A DNA stretch of 64,000 bases from Nocardioides sp. L-11A (GCA_029961745.1 CP124680.1:5394001-5458000), one strand, 5' to 3'. Shown: positions 26,505 through 37,155, numbered from the stretch's first letter. Made by a program: numbers and translations. Notes: generated from the sequence alone by a model not told the origin.

Positions 26505-27491
26505 TCACGACCGGGCGCTCCAGCGGGCCAGCAGCTCGGCCTCCCGCTCGGTGGTGATGCCGGTGATCCGCGCCGCCGGGTCGGCGTCGAGCCAGGCACG
26601 GGTGTCGCGGGCGGTCGCCCCGACCGGGCGCGGCGCGAGTCCCGCGGCGAGGGCCGGCCCGGCGTCGTGGGCGAGCATGCCGTCGTACGCCGGCCGGGGC
26701 AGCCAGACCGGGATGCTGTCGGGTCCCGACCACGGCTCGACGCCCGCGGCCTCGAGGAACTCCTGGTCAACCCAGACGAGTCGGGCGTCGGGCAGGCACG
26801 CCGCGAGCAGCTCGCGCATCGGGACCGCGGGACCGACGGCGTCGTACGTCCCGCCGGTGCGGTCCTCGGCGAGGGCCACGATCCAGGTGGCCAGATCGCG
26901 GACGTCGATCACCTGCACGAGGTCCTCCGGTCGTCCGGGGGCGAGGACGTCGCCGGTGGCGGCCGAGCGGCGCGCCCAGTACGCGAACCTGCCGCTCGGG
27001 TCGCCGGGGCCCACGATCAGGCCGGGCCGCACGACGGCGGCGCCGGGTACGGCGTCGAGGACGATCCGCTCGCAGGCGACCTTCATCCCGCCGTAGCTCT
27101 CGACGTCGGCCATCGGGTCGAGGTCCTCCTCGATCGCGGCCTTGAGCCGGCCGGCCCCGGGACCGGCCGGGTCGGCGTCGTCGGCGTAGACCGAGACCGT
27201 GGAGACGAACACCCAGTGCGCGCCGGGACTGTGGGCGTCGTGGACGGCGGCCAGGGCGCGGCGTACGTGGGAGGGCATGCGGGACACATCGACCACGGCG
27301 TCGTACGGCGCCCCGTCGGTCAGCTCCGCGGGCGCCGGCTCCGCCCGGTCCCAGCGCACCGTGGTCACCCCCGGCGGGGCGGTGCCGGACCGACCGCGGT
27401 TGGCGCACACCACCTCATGCCCGCGCTGCGCGGCCTCCGCCGCCACCGCGCGGGAGAGGAACTGGGTGCCGCCGAGAACCAGGAGCCTCAT
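26505..27491 (-). CDS. NAD-dependent epimerase/dehydratase (extended SDR)
   Basis: 328-residue Rossmann-fold protein. The nucleotide-binding motif is VLGGTQFLS (an atypical GGTxF/G form seen in isoflavone-reductase-like and mRNA-binding SDRs). Strand 4 gives YDAVVDVSRM, the catalytic region VFVSTVSVYADD and the YxxxK tyrosine/lysine SYGGMKVACE. ATG 27491 is preceded by CATAGT at 6 bases. Its substrate is unknown. It overlaps the homology region of the downstream carboxymuconolactone decarboxylase-like gene. Confidence 0.85.
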   Translation of the reverse strand: MRLLVLGGTQFLSRAVAAEAAQRGHEVVCANRGRSGTAPPGVTTVRWDRAEPAPAELTDGAPYDAVVDVSRMPSHVRRALAAVHDAHSPGAHWVFVSTVSVYADDADPAGPGAGRLKAAIEEDLDPMADVESYGGMKVACERIVLDAVPGAAVVRPGLIVGPGDPSGRFAYWARRSAATGDVLAPGRPEDLVQVIDVRDLATWIVALAEDRTGGTYDAVGPAVPMRELLAACLPDARLVWVDQEFLEAAGVEPWSGPDSIPVWLPRPAYDGMLAHDAGPALAAGLAPRPVGATARDTRAWLDADPAARITGITTEREAELLARWSARS

Positions 27492-27497
27492 CCGGCC

Positions 27498-27503
27498 ACT
27501 ATG
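27498..27503 (-). promoter_or_regulatory. -10 box CATAGT of the epimerase gene
   Basis: CATAGT on the minus strand lies 6 bases before ATG 27491. Confidence 0.4.
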
Positions 27504-27532
27504 CCCGACGGCCCGAGGGAACCCCGTCGTCA

Positions 27533-27597
27533 CCGACCCGGCGCGTTTGAACGCGCCGGGTCGGCGGCTCTCAGAGGTTCAGATGCGACGGGTCGAT
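27533..27597. repeat. Intergenic palindrome, copy 2 of the dispersed element
   Basis: 63 of 65 bases match 15615-15679. The two differences lie at the palindrome centre, where GTTTGAAC replaces GTTCAAAC, its exact reverse complement. The left outer arm present in copy 1 is missing, as if lost by recombination between CGACCCGGCGC repeats. Same position as copy 1: between a minus-strand gene end and the next minus-strand promoter. Confidence 0.85.
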
Positions 27598-27616
27598 TGT
27601 CTCCGACACGCTCGGC

Positions 27617-28174
27617 TCAGATGAACTGCGTGGGGTCGAACTCGTCGATCGGGATGATCCGGACCCGCGGCAGTCGCTCGTTGAACGCGTTGACGTCGTA
27701 CTCGAGGTCGAAGAACTCCAGGCCGCGGGTGGTCAGCTGCGCGAAGGCGCTGTTGCGGAACTCGGTGAACCCGACCAGGCCGACCCGGCGGCCGTCGAGG
27801 ACGTTCTCGACCTGCTCGACGAAGTCGCCGTCGTTGCTGACCAGGACGACGTCGGCCTCGCGGCTCTTCAGCTCCTCCAGCGTGCGCTGGATGGCGATGT
27901 CGACGACCTTCTGGTTCGCGCCGCCCGACAGCGGGATCGGTCGGTAGCCGATCGCCAGCAGCGCCTGCACGAACGACATCGGCAGCTCGCTGTTGGCCGC
28001 CAGGAAGAACAGTCCGTTGGTCGGCTGACCCCACTGCCGCTCGACATACTGCAGCAGCCGCTCCCACCGCGGGCGCTCCTCGGGACGCGGACGCCGACCC
28101 AGGATCGACGTACCCAGCGTCGCGTCGATGTTCTCCCCGTCCACCAGGACGTGGGTGGTCCGCGCGGTCTCCAT
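27617..28174 (-). CDS. NYN-domain (PIN-like) RNase family protein
   Basis: 185-residue LabA/DUF88-like protein; NYN domains have the PIN-like RNase fold and act on RNA. Acidic residues expected in the active site are seen in VLVDGENIDATLG (Asp12), VDIAIQRTLEEL and VLVSNDGDFVEQVE. No second domain is attached. The ATG lies 6 bases after TAGCCT, so the transcript is probably leaderless. It is followed by the dispersed palindrome. Confidence 0.88.
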   Translation of the reverse strand: METARTTHVLVDGENIDATLGTSILGRRPRPEERPRWERLLQYVERQWGQPTNGLFFLAANSELPMSFVQALLAIGYRPIPLSGGANQKVVDIAIQRTLEELKSREADVVLVSNDGDFVEQVENVLDGRRVGLVGFTEFRNSAFAQLTTRGLEFFDLEYDVNAFNERLPRVRIIPIDEFDPTQFI

Positions 28175-28180
28175 GACAGG

Positions 28181-28186
28181 AGGCTA
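28181..28186 (-). promoter_or_regulatory. -10 box TAGCCT of the NYN gene
   Basis: Minus-strand TAGCCT lies 6 bases before ATG 28174. Confidence 0.5.
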
Positions 28187-28262
28187 GCCGCCGCCTCCGC
28201 GCGGCCGAGGGCGACCGGACCGGATCGCGGTGGATCACCGACAAGATGGTTGGCTGGACCGC

Positions 28263-29018
28263 GTGAGGAGCCTGGTGACCACGACCGCCTGCGTGGCCCT
28301 GCTGTCGCTCGCGGGCTGCGGCGACGACGCGCCCGCCCCGGCGACCTCCGCCCCGACGACCTCCGCCCCGACGAGCACACCCACCGCGGCGACGACCCCG
28401 CCGCCCGCGCCGACACCCTCCCCCGAGCCCGCGCTCGTCGAGGGCATCGACGCCTCCCACCACCAGGGCCCGATCGACTGGCCGCGGGTGGCAGGGGCCG
28501 GGATCCGGTTCGCCTACCTCAAGGCGACCGAGGGCACCGGGTTCACGGACCCGCGCTTCGCGGCGCACCGGGCGGCCGCCGAGCGTGCGGGCGTGGCGGT
28601 CGCCGGCTACCACTACTTCCAGCTCTGCAGCGACGGCACCGACCAGGCCGAGCACTTCCTCGCCGTGCTCGGCGCCGACCGGGACCCGGACCTGCCGCCC
28701 GCCGTCGACCTGGAGCTGGCGGGCAGCTGTGCCGAGCCGCCCCCGGCGGCGCGCCTGCTCGCGGAGATCCGGGAGTTCCTCACAACGGTCGATGAGCAGT
28801 TGGGCATGCCGACGCTGGTCTACCTCTACCCGGAGTTCGAGGAGCGCTTCGGGTTCGCCGACGACCTGGCCGACCACCCGCAGTGGGTACGCCGCCTCGG
28901 TGACCGTCCGCCGGTCCGCGCCTGGGCCGTGTGGCAGTACGACGACCGCGGCTCGGTCCCCGGCATCTCCGGCGGCGTCGACCGCAATCGGGGAACAATC
29001 CCGCTCGGGAAGCGTTGA
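28263..29018 (+). CDS. GH25 family muramidase-like lipoprotein
   Basis: Predicted cell-surface lysozyme-type enzyme cleaving peptidoglycan. A short signal peptide ends in the lipobox LSLAGC, followed by a 45-residue Ala/Pro/Thr/Ser-rich stalk. The GH25 barrel shows GIDASHHQGPIDW (first catalytic Asp), FAYLKATEGTGF, VAGYHYFQ, AVDLEL (catalytic Asp-x-Glu strand), LVYLYPEFEE and AVWQYDDRGSVPG. GTG 28263 gives a normal lipoprotein signal; 28230 is the longer alternative. Located 6 bases before thioredoxin, probably the first gene of a three-gene operon. Confidence 0.88.
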   Translation: MRSLVTTTACVALLSLAGCGDDAPAPATSAPTTSAPTSTPTAATTPPPAPTPSPEPALVEGIDASHHQGPIDWPRVAGAGIRFAYLKATEGTGFTDPRFAAHRAAAERAGVAVAGYHYFQLCSDGTDQAEHFLAVLGADRDPDLPPAVDLELAGSCAEPPPAARLLAEIREFLTTVDEQLGMPTLVYLYPEFEERFGFADDLADHPQWVRRLGDRPPVRAWAVWQYDDRGSVPGISGGVDRNRGTIPLGKR

Positions 29019-29024
29019 GTAGAC

Positions 29025-29378
29025 ATGTCCACCATCGACCTCACCGCCGGCAACTTCGAGCAGACGGTCCTCGACAACGAGATCGTGTTCGTCGACTTCT
29101 GGGCGTCGTGGTGCGGCCCGTGCCGCAACTTCGCCCCGATCTACGAGGACGCCGCGCAGGAGCACGGCGACCTGGTGTTCGGCTCGGTCAACACCGAGGA
29201 GGAGCAACAGCTGGCGGCGGCCGCCAAGGTGACCTCGATCCCGACCCTGATGGCCTTCAAGAAGGGCACCCTGGTGTTCTCCCAGGCCGGCGCCCTGCCC
29301 GCGCCGGCGCTGGCGCAGGTCATCGCCGCGGTCCGCGACTTCGACGTGGACGCCGCGAAGGCCGCCGGCGGTGAATGA
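29025..29378 (+). CDS. Thioredoxin
   Basis: 117-residue thiol-disulfide oxidoreductase with the classic active site WASWCGPCRNF (Cys30, Cys33) and the cis-proline loop TSIPTLMAFKKG. It has no signal peptide or membrane anchor. Overlaps the next gene by 8 bases. Many actinobacteria carry several thioredoxins; this one lacks an adjacent reductase. Confidence 0.92.
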   Translation: MSTIDLTAGNFEQTVLDNEIVFVDFWASWCGPCRNFAPIYEDAAQEHGDLVFGSVNTEEEQQLAAAAKVTSIPTLMAFKKGTLVFSQAGALPAPALAQVIAAVRDFDVDAAKAAGGE

Positions 29379-30444
29379 GCCGGACCCCGGGCCGCACGAC
29401 CTGCAGTTCGGCCTCGACACCTTCGGTGACGTCACCGTCGACCCGGCGACGGGCGAACGACTCGGCCACCCGGCGGTCATCCGCACCATCGTCGAGCAGG
29501 GCGTGCTCGCCGAGCAGGTGGGCCTCGACGTCTTCAACATCGGCGAGCACCACCGCGACGACTTCGCCGTCTCCGCCCCCGACATGGTGCTGGCCGCCAT
29601 CGCCGCCCGCACCGAGCGGATCGGCCTCGGTACGGCGGTCACGGTGCTCAGCTCCGACGACCCGGTCCGGGTCTACGAGCGCTTCGCGACCCTCGACGCG
29701 CTGTCCGGCGGACGCGCGGAGATCACCCTCGGTCGCGGCTCCTTCACCGAGTCGTTCCCGCTGTTCGGCTACGACCTGGGCGACTACGAGCGGCTGTTCA
29801 CCGAGAAGCTCGACCTGTGGGCCGCGCTCCAGGGTGAGGGGACGGTGACCTGGGACCGCGGCGAGCTGCGCGCCCCGCTGCGCGACGTCCGCGTCTACCC
29901 GACGACCGAGCGCGGCTCGATCCCGACCTGGATCGGCGTCGGCGGCTCGCCCGAGTCGGTCGTCCGCGCCGCCCGTTACGGCTTCCCGCTGATGCTGGCG
30001 ATCATCGGCGGCGAGCCGGCGCGCTTCGCGCCGTTCACCGACCTCTACCGCCGCGCCCTCGCCGAGTTCGAGCTCCCGGCGCGCCCGATCGGCGTGCACT
30101 CCCCCGGCTTCGTGGCCGACTCCGACGACGAGGCGCGCGAGCTGCTGTTCCCGCACTTCAAGGCCAACCGCGACCGGATCGGCGCCGAGCGCGGCTGGGG
30201 ACCCGCCACCCGCGAGCAGTACGACGCCGAGGTCGACCACGGAGCGCTGTTCGTCGGCTCCCCCGCGACAGTGGCGCGCAAGATCGCCGCCGCCGTGCGT
30301 GCGCTGGGCATCCAGCGCTTCGACCTGAAGTACAGCAACGGGACGATGCCGCACGACCAGCTGCTGCGCAGCATCGAGCTCTACGGCACCGAGGTGGTCC
30401 CCCGCGTGCGCGAGCTGCTCGCGGCGGAGCCGGTCACGGCCTGA
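29371..30444 (+). CDS. LLM class (luciferase-like) flavin-dependent oxidoreductase
   Basis: 357-residue TIM-barrel flavoprotein using FMNH2 or F420. Key pieces are FGLDTFGDVTV, NIGEHHRDDFAVSAP (typical GEHHxxDF motif), GLGTAVTVLSSDDPVRVYE, TLGRGSFTESFPLFGYDLGD and a C-terminal GSPATVARKIA. The family matches the subgroup found beside thioredoxins, often called oxidoreductase of the MSMEG/alkanal class. The GTG start overlaps the thioredoxin stop. The 3' end overlaps the convergent TetR gene by 11 bases. Confidence 0.9.
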   Translation: MNEPDPGPHDLQFGLDTFGDVTVDPATGERLGHPAVIRTIVEQGVLAEQVGLDVFNIGEHHRDDFAVSAPDMVLAAIAARTERIGLGTAVTVLSSDDPVRVYERFATLDALSGGRAEITLGRGSFTESFPLFGYDLGDYERLFTEKLDLWAALQGEGTVTWDRGELRAPLRDVRVYPTTERGSIPTWIGVGGSPESVVRAARYGFPLMLAIIGGEPARFAPFTDLYRRALAEFELPARPIGVHSPGFVADSDDEARELLFPHFKANRDRIGAERGWGPATREQYDAEVDHGALFVGSPATVARKIAAAVRALGIQRFDLKYSNGTMPHDQLLRSIELYGTEVVPRVRELLAAEPVTA

Positions 30445-31087
30445 GGGCCGCGCCGTTCACGGTCAGGAACAGATCCACCAGGACGTCGACCAGCCGGTCG
30501 CGCTCGACCGCGATATCACCCTGCAGCGCCGCTCCGAGCGTGTGGGCCACGCCGCCGATGAGGAACTGCGCGGTCAGCCGCAGCTCCACCGGCAGCCCCT
30601 CAGGTGACCCGGCCGGGTCGCCCGAGGACGCGGTCGCCGCGAGCATCCCCGCGAAGCGCCGCGACTCCTCCAGCACCCGCGGGCCGAGCACCGGCGAGGT
30701 GATCGACTCGAGGAGCGCGATCCGTCCCTTGCGGGGGTCCTCCAGGAAGAGGTCGACCATCTCGGCCAGCACCGCCCGGGTGCGGGCGCGCACGTCGGAC
30801 GGCGCCGCCGCCACCGCCGCGACCGACCGGGCCGCGGCCTCGCCGGCGATCCGCTCGAACACGGCGAGCTGGAGCTCCTCGATGTTCGCGTAGCTCTCGT
30901 AGAAGTACCGGGCGGCCAGCCCCGACTCCTCCGCGACGCCCCGGACCGTGGTCCCGGCGACGCCGCGCGTGCCCATCAGCTCCAGACCGGCGGCGAGCAG
31001 CCGGCCGCGACGCTCGGCGACCCGCTCCTCAGCAGCGCGCCCGCCGTACCGCCGCGCGCCCGCCCGATCCGTCAGCCGATCCGTCAC
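30434..31087 (-). CDS. TetR family transcriptional regulator
   Basis: 217-residue regulator with the HTH LLAAGLELMGTRGVAGTTVR then SGLAARYFYESYANIEEL. Divergent from a DUF2236 protein; the 84 bases between them contain a perfect TGTCAAC-N4-GTTGACA operator and further GTTGAC half-sites. It most likely represses its own gene and the DUF2236 gene. The GTG start lies 6 bases after a CAAGAT hexamer (31094-31099). Confidence 0.92.
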   Translation of the reverse strand: MTDRLTDRAGARRYGGRAAEERVAERRGRLLAAGLELMGTRGVAGTTVRGVAEESGLAARYFYESYANIEELQLAVFERIAGEAAARSVAAVAAAPSDVRARTRAVLAEMVDLFLEDPRKGRIALLESITSPVLGPRVLEESRRFAGMLAATASSGDPAGSPEGLPVELRLTAQFLIGGVAHTLGAALQGDIAVERDRLVDVLVDLFLTVNGAALRP

Positions 31088-31130
31088 CCGGACATCTTGA
31101 CACGGGTGTTGACCGATGGGTGAATGGATC

Positions 31131-31148
31131 TGTCAACGAGTGTTGACA
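31131..31148. promoter_or_regulatory. TetR operator TGTCAAC-GAGT-GTTGACA between divergent genes
   Basis: Perfect 7-base inverted arms separated by GAGT. Extra half-sites TTGACA (31098-31103) and GTTGAC (31108-31113) lie in the same divergent region, giving four half-sites in 51 bases. Confidence 0.7.
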
Positions 31149-31171
31149 GTTCGCGACGAGGAGCTCCCGCC

Positions 31172-32170
31172 ATGTCCGATCCCCAGTCCGATCCCCAGTC
31201 CGATCCCCAGTCCGATCCCGAGTCCGATCCCCAGTCCGATCCCCCGGCCGTGCCCCCGTGGCACCCCTCGCAGCCGCACCACGAGGTGGCCGCCGACGTC
31301 CGTGCCTGGCTCGGCACCCCGGCCGCCTTCGCCCTGTTCGGACGACTCGCGCTCGACCAGGTCGCCTACCGCGAGGTCGCGGCGGCCGTCGACGCCACGG
31401 GCCGGTTCGCGCAGAACTTCACCGACCGCGGGATCCGCAGCGGCCTGTGGGGCCCGCTGCTGCTCTTCGGCGACGACGCCGACCGGCGGGCCACGGCGCA
31501 GCGCCTCAAGGACCTGCACGGCCAGGTCCGCGGGCGCGGGCAGGGCCACTTCGCGGGCGAGCGCTACAGCGCGATGAACCCAGCCCTGTGGAAGTGGGTC
31601 GGTACGACGAGCCTGCTCGTCTTCCACACCGGCTATGTCACGACCTACCGCGGGCAGCTCACCGCCGAGCAGGTCGAGGTCGCCTACCGCACGATCCTGC
31701 ACCTCGCGGACTTCGACCTGCCCAGCGAGCAGGCCCGGATCCCCCCGACCGCGGCCGAGGCGGCGGCGTACTACGACGAGGTCGCGGCCACGGTGCTCGC
31801 CGACAACGAGTTCCTCCGGTGGGCCGACGCGACCTTCGACCGGCTCCCCGTGCCGACCCTGGTCGGGCCGCGCTGGCTGCAGCGGGCGATCACCCCGCTG
31901 TGGCGGGTCCTGACCCCGGTCCTCGGCCGACCGGCGAAGGTGTGCGCGCAGGGCGCGGCCCATCCCCGGATGCGCGAGCTGCTCGGCGTGCGCTGGACCC
32001 GGCGCCGCCAGCGCGAGCTCGACCTCTACCTGCTCCTCATCCGCGCCGCCCGCCGGTGGCTGCCCCGCTGGCTGCTGCTGGACCCGCTGGCGCTCAACCG
32101 GTTCCGCTACGAGCGGCTGCGCGCGCTCTACGAGAAGCCGCAGCTGACCTCCTTCGCGCCACCCGGCTAG
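31172..32170 (+). CDS. Oxygenase MpaB family (DUF2236) protein
   Basis: 332-residue protein of the family that includes latex-clearing rubber oxygenase and fungal MpaB; several members bind haem. The conserved core is visible: FALFGRLALDQVAYREVA, RLKDLHGQVRGRG, YSAMNPALWKWVGTTSL and a C-terminal RRRQRELDLYLLL. ATG 31172 has GAGGAG 10 bases upstream; a longer frame from 31124 crosses the operator. The first 25 residues are a Ser-Asp-Pro-Gln tetrapeptide repeat. Divergent from TetR, with a clear operator in between. Confidence 0.85.
   Translation: MSDPQSDPQSDPQSDPESDPQSDPPAVPPWHPSQPHHEVAADVRAWLGTPAAFALFGRLALDQVAYREVAAAVDATGRFAQNFTDRGIRSGLWGPLLLFGDDADRRATAQRLKDLHGQVRGRGQGHFAGERYSAMNPALWKWVGTTSLLVFHTGYVTTYRGQLTAEQVEVAYRTILHLADFDLPSEQARIPPTAAEAAAYYDEVAATVLADNEFLRWADATFDRLPVPTLVGPRWLQRAITPLWRVLTPVLGRPAKVCAQGAAHPRMRELLGVRWTRRRQRELDLYLLLIRAARRWLPRWLLLDPLALNRFRYERLRALYEKPQLTSFAPPG
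31175..31246 (+). repeat. 12-bp tandem repeat encoding SDPQ tetrapeptides
   Basis: Six consecutive 12-base units (consensus TCCGATCCCCAG) directly after the ATG encode SDPQ x3, SDPE, SDPQ, SDPP. The repeat keeps the frame and probably forms a disordered N-terminal tail. Confidence 0.9.
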
Positions 32171-32305
32171 CCGGCGTCACCCCGGCCGCCTGTTGCCGGA
32201 GCACAAATCGGGCGGACGAGTCTGTCGCCGCGCACGAGCGGGGACGGGCACCGGCGCACCACACTCGGTGGGGTCGAAGAACCCCGAACCGATACGGAGC
32301 CCGAG

Positions 32306-32512
32306 ATGCGCGACGTGATGACGCTGGTGCCGATCTTCGCCTTCATGCTGATCCCCGTGTGGATCCCGCTGGTCGCGATGGCCCTCGGCGCGCTGCACGA
32401 CGCCGTCGCCGGCCCGGCCAGGATGGCGCGGCGTACGACCCGGCAGCCGGCGCACCGGGGCTCGGTCAGCCCCGCCGGTCCTCGGGTCCCCGCGGCAGGA
32501 ACTGCGCGGTGA
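32306..32512 (+). CDS. Small single-span membrane protein
   Basis: 68-residue reading frame with one strong hydrophobic segment (MTLVPIFAFMLIPVWIPLVAM) and a basic, Pro-rich tail. GGAG precedes the ATG. The 3' end overlaps the convergent hypothetical gene by 47 bases, which weakens the case. No family recognised. The 135 bases before it hold no other gene. Confidence 0.4.
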   Translation: MRDVMTLVPIFAFMLIPVWIPLVAMALGALHDAVAGPARMARRTTRQPAHRGSVSPAGPRVPAAGTAR

Positions 32513-33074
32513 AGGCCGGCCAGGCCCCGTCGATCAGCTCCTCCATGTCGAGATAGGTCGCCTTGCGCACATAGGCCTTGGCCAGCTCGGTGTCCAGCAC
32601 CTTGAGCAGGAACCGGCGCAGCTCGGCGTCCAGCCCGGCGATCCGGCGCAGCATCGCGCCGCGTCGGGTATCGGTCTTGAGCTCGAGACCGATCTGGTCC
32701 TCGGCGGGGGTCTTCAGCTCGAGCCGCAGCCGGAGGGGCGCCTCGGTGTGGACCACGAGCACCAGGGGCACGACGACCTCCGCGTTGAAGGTGAGCCGGT
32801 CCAGCGGCAGGTCGAGATCGAAGACCACACTGATCGGCAGGTCGACGGCATAGGTCAGCAGCTCACCCGGCACCAGCTCACCCGTGGTCGGCCGGTAGGT
32901 CCCGACGAAGCTGACGCTGGCGAACGCCCGGCCCGGACCCGCTCCGATCGGCCCCAGGGCGATCTGGTCACCGAGGACCTCGTCGACGGTGCGCAGGATC
33001 CGTTCCTTGTGCAGCACCCGGTGGATCCAGCTGACCCCGAACTGCTCGTACGTCGTCGGCGTGGCCTCGCCCAC
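32466..33074 (-). CDS. Conserved hypothetical protein
   Basis: 202-residue soluble protein, not recognised. It is beta-rich in the middle (FASVSFVGTY, ISVVFDLDLPLDRLTFNAEV, LRLRLELKTPAEDQIGLEL) with helical ends. No signal peptide, membrane segment or cysteine motif. The alternation of acidic and hydrophobic residues suggests a lipid- or ligand-binding sheet domain, which is speculative. GTG start with GGGGGG six bases upstream. Confidence 0.6.
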   Translation of the reverse strand: MGEATPTTYEQFGVSWIHRVLHKERILRTVDEVLGDQIALGPIGAGPGRAFASVSFVGTYRPTTGELVPGELLTYAVDLPISVVFDLDLPLDRLTFNAEVVVPLVLVVHTEAPLRLRLELKTPAEDQIGLELKTDTRRGAMLRRIAGLDAELRRFLLKVLDTELAKAYVRKATYLDMEELIDGAWPAFTAQFLPRGPEDRRG

Positions 33075-33223
33075 AGCATCCCCCCATGAAAGTCCCGAAT
33101 CCCCCTCCAGGACTGACGATCCTCGCGCATCACCCGGCGCCGTACGACGGCGGGCATCCCCTTCAACGCGGGCGAACCGGCGAGGTCATGCGAGAATCGC
33201 GGCTCGCTGACGAAGGAGCCCCG

Positions 33224-33865
33224 ATGACCGACGCGGCCGTGGTGGTCCGCTACCCGACCCCGATCGTCGTGCGCTCGGCCGACATCTGCGCCAAGGGCCT
33301 GCTGGTGCTGCTCCTCCTGCTCGCGGTGCTCGACCCCGACAGCGGCGGGCTGCGCGACAAGGCGGCCGAGGCCCGGGCCATCGGCTACCCGCTGGCGTCC
33401 TTCACCATCCCGGTCGTGTGGCTGCTGGTGTGGAAGGAGCGGGCGTCCTTCCCCTGGCTGCCCGACCTGATGGTCACGCTGACCTGCTTCACCGACATCC
33501 TCGGCAACCGGATGGATCTCTACGACACCATCACCTGGTTCGACGACCTGATGCACTTCGCCAACACCGGACTGATCGCCGGTGCCGTCATCCTGCTGAC
33601 CCTGCACCACAGCGCCACCCGGCTCCGCGTGGTCGAGCGTGCCCTGGCGGTCGGCGCGACGGCGGCGATCCTGTGGGAGATCGCGGAGTACTTCGCCTTC
33701 ATCAGCGGGCACTCGGAGCGCGCCTTCGCCTACGAGGACACCCTGGGCGACCTCGGCCTCGGCGTCCTCGGCTCGGTCGTGGCCGCCCTGGTGATCCACC
33801 GCCTGTGGCAGCGCGGGCAGCTGCGCACCACCGCGCCGCAGCTGGAGCACCAGATCCCCCGCTGA
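33224..33865 (+). CDS. Polytopic membrane protein, YjdF/DUF2238-like
   Basis: 213-residue protein with about five hydrophobic segments. The conserved patch YDTITWFDDLMHFANTGLIA and the later ILWEIAEYFAFISG with YEDTLGDLGLGVLGS match the pattern of DUF2238-type inner-membrane proteins (WxDxxxH...WExxE...D...D). Function unknown; buried acidic and His residues suggest metal binding. ATG 33224 has GAAGGAG upstream; earlier starts in this frame lack one. Followed after 27 bases by the UvrA2-like gene. Confidence 0.7.
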   Translation: MTDAAVVVRYPTPIVVRSADICAKGLLVLLLLLAVLDPDSGGLRDKAAEARAIGYPLASFTIPVVWLLVWKERASFPWLPDLMVTLTCFTDILGNRMDLYDTITWFDDLMHFANTGLIAGAVILLTLHHSATRLRVVERALAVGATAAILWEIAEYFAFISGHSERAFAYEDTLGDLGLGVLGSVVAALVIHRLWQRGQLRTTAPQLEHQIPR

Positions 33866-33892
33866 CCCTCCGGGCTGTCGGTCCGATCCGTC

Positions 33893-36277
<2,385 letters not shown>

Positions 36278-36283
36278 GGTTCG

Positions 36284-36739
36284 TCACCCCAGGCCGCCCG
36301 GTCGTGCCCCGGGCAGGCGCGCGACACCGGTCGCCGCCCGCACCACGGACAGATACGCAGTCGCCTCGAAGGTGAGGGTCGGCAGGTCCAGCGCCCGACT
36401 CGGCGTCTCGGGGTCATCGGCCGGATCGGGCACGTCCTCGATCGGGAGCGCGCCGCGGTACGCCCCTGTCACGGTGCGGAAGTCGGCCCACTCGATCACG
36501 CCGCCTCGCCGCCGGACCAGCCCAGCGACGTTGGCACAGCCGAGCTCACCGCACCCGCAGCCGTAGAACGCGATCCGACGAGGCGGATCCTGCGGCAGCA
36601 GGGCACCGCTGAGGAGGATGTCCTCGACGGTGTTGGTCGCGTCGCCGAACGCAGCCAGGGTCTCCGCACCGTCGACCAGGATGCGGACGGTCGGGCGGCT
36701 CGGCACCGCAGTGTCGACGTACAGGTGAAGGAGGTTCAT
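36284..36739 (-). CDS. Hypothetical protein with Cys-rich knuckle
   Basis: 151-residue protein of unknown function. The one striking motif is FYGCGCGELGCAN, three cysteines and a further one nearby, which could bind a metal. The N-terminus MNLLHLYVDTAVPSRPTVRI and VDGAETLAAFGD look globular. GGAG precedes the ATG. It converges on the UvrA2-like gene with a 6-base gap. Confidence 0.6.
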   Translation of the reverse strand: MNLLHLYVDTAVPSRPTVRILVDGAETLAAFGDATNTVEDILLSGALLPQDPPRRIAFYGCGCGELGCANVAGLVRRRGGVIEWADFRTVTGAYRGALPIEDVPDPADDPETPSRALDLPTLTFEATAYLSVVRAATGVARLPGARPGGLG

Positions 36740-36819
36740 GGGCCGCTCCAGAGGGGGACCCGCCGTGAAGGCAGGGAGCGGACGTTACCCCCCGACCGGC
36801 CGGCCCCGCACCTTCGCCC

Positions 36820-37155
36820 TTACTCCCAGGCGACGACAGCCTCCGGGTCGCCGGCCACGCCGAGGTCGCGGGCGGCGGCGGAGATCCGCTGCGCGAGGTC
36901 GAGGTCCGCGGTGGTGAGGGACTCCGTGTCGTGGGTCGCGAGCCGCACCGCCAGGGCCGGGTAGCCGAGCTTCAGGTCCGGGTGGTGGTCGGCGGCCTCG
37001 GCGAGGTCGCCGATCGCGTTGACCAGGGCGAGCCCGGTCGCGAAGGTGCCGGTGCGGAAGACGGCGAAGGCGTGCCAGCCCAGGACCCGCCAGTCGCCGA
37101 CCCCCTCGGCCGTCGCGAACTGCTCCGCGCTGATCTGCTCATAGCTGCGTGCCAT
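36820..37155 (-). CDS. 4a-hydroxytetrahydrobiopterin dehydratase (PCD/DCoH)
   Basis: 111-residue pterin-4a-carbinolamine dehydratase. The diagnostic motif EAADHHPDLKL is at 53-63 and is followed by VRLATHDTESLTTADLDLA with the active-site His75. Bacterial PCDs recycle pterin cofactor or act in other tetrahydropterin pathways; a phenylalanine hydroxylase is not in the window, but folE lies 21 kb away. TACGGT lies 7 bases before the ATG, so the message is probably leaderless. The gene starts inside the 3' part of the upstream DUF4118-like frame. Confidence 0.92.
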   Translation of the reverse strand: MARSYEQISAEQFATAEGVGDWRVLGWHAFAVFRTGTFATGLALVNAIGDLAEAADHHPDLKLGYPALAVRLATHDTESLTTADLDLAQRISAAARDLGVAGDPEAVVAWE

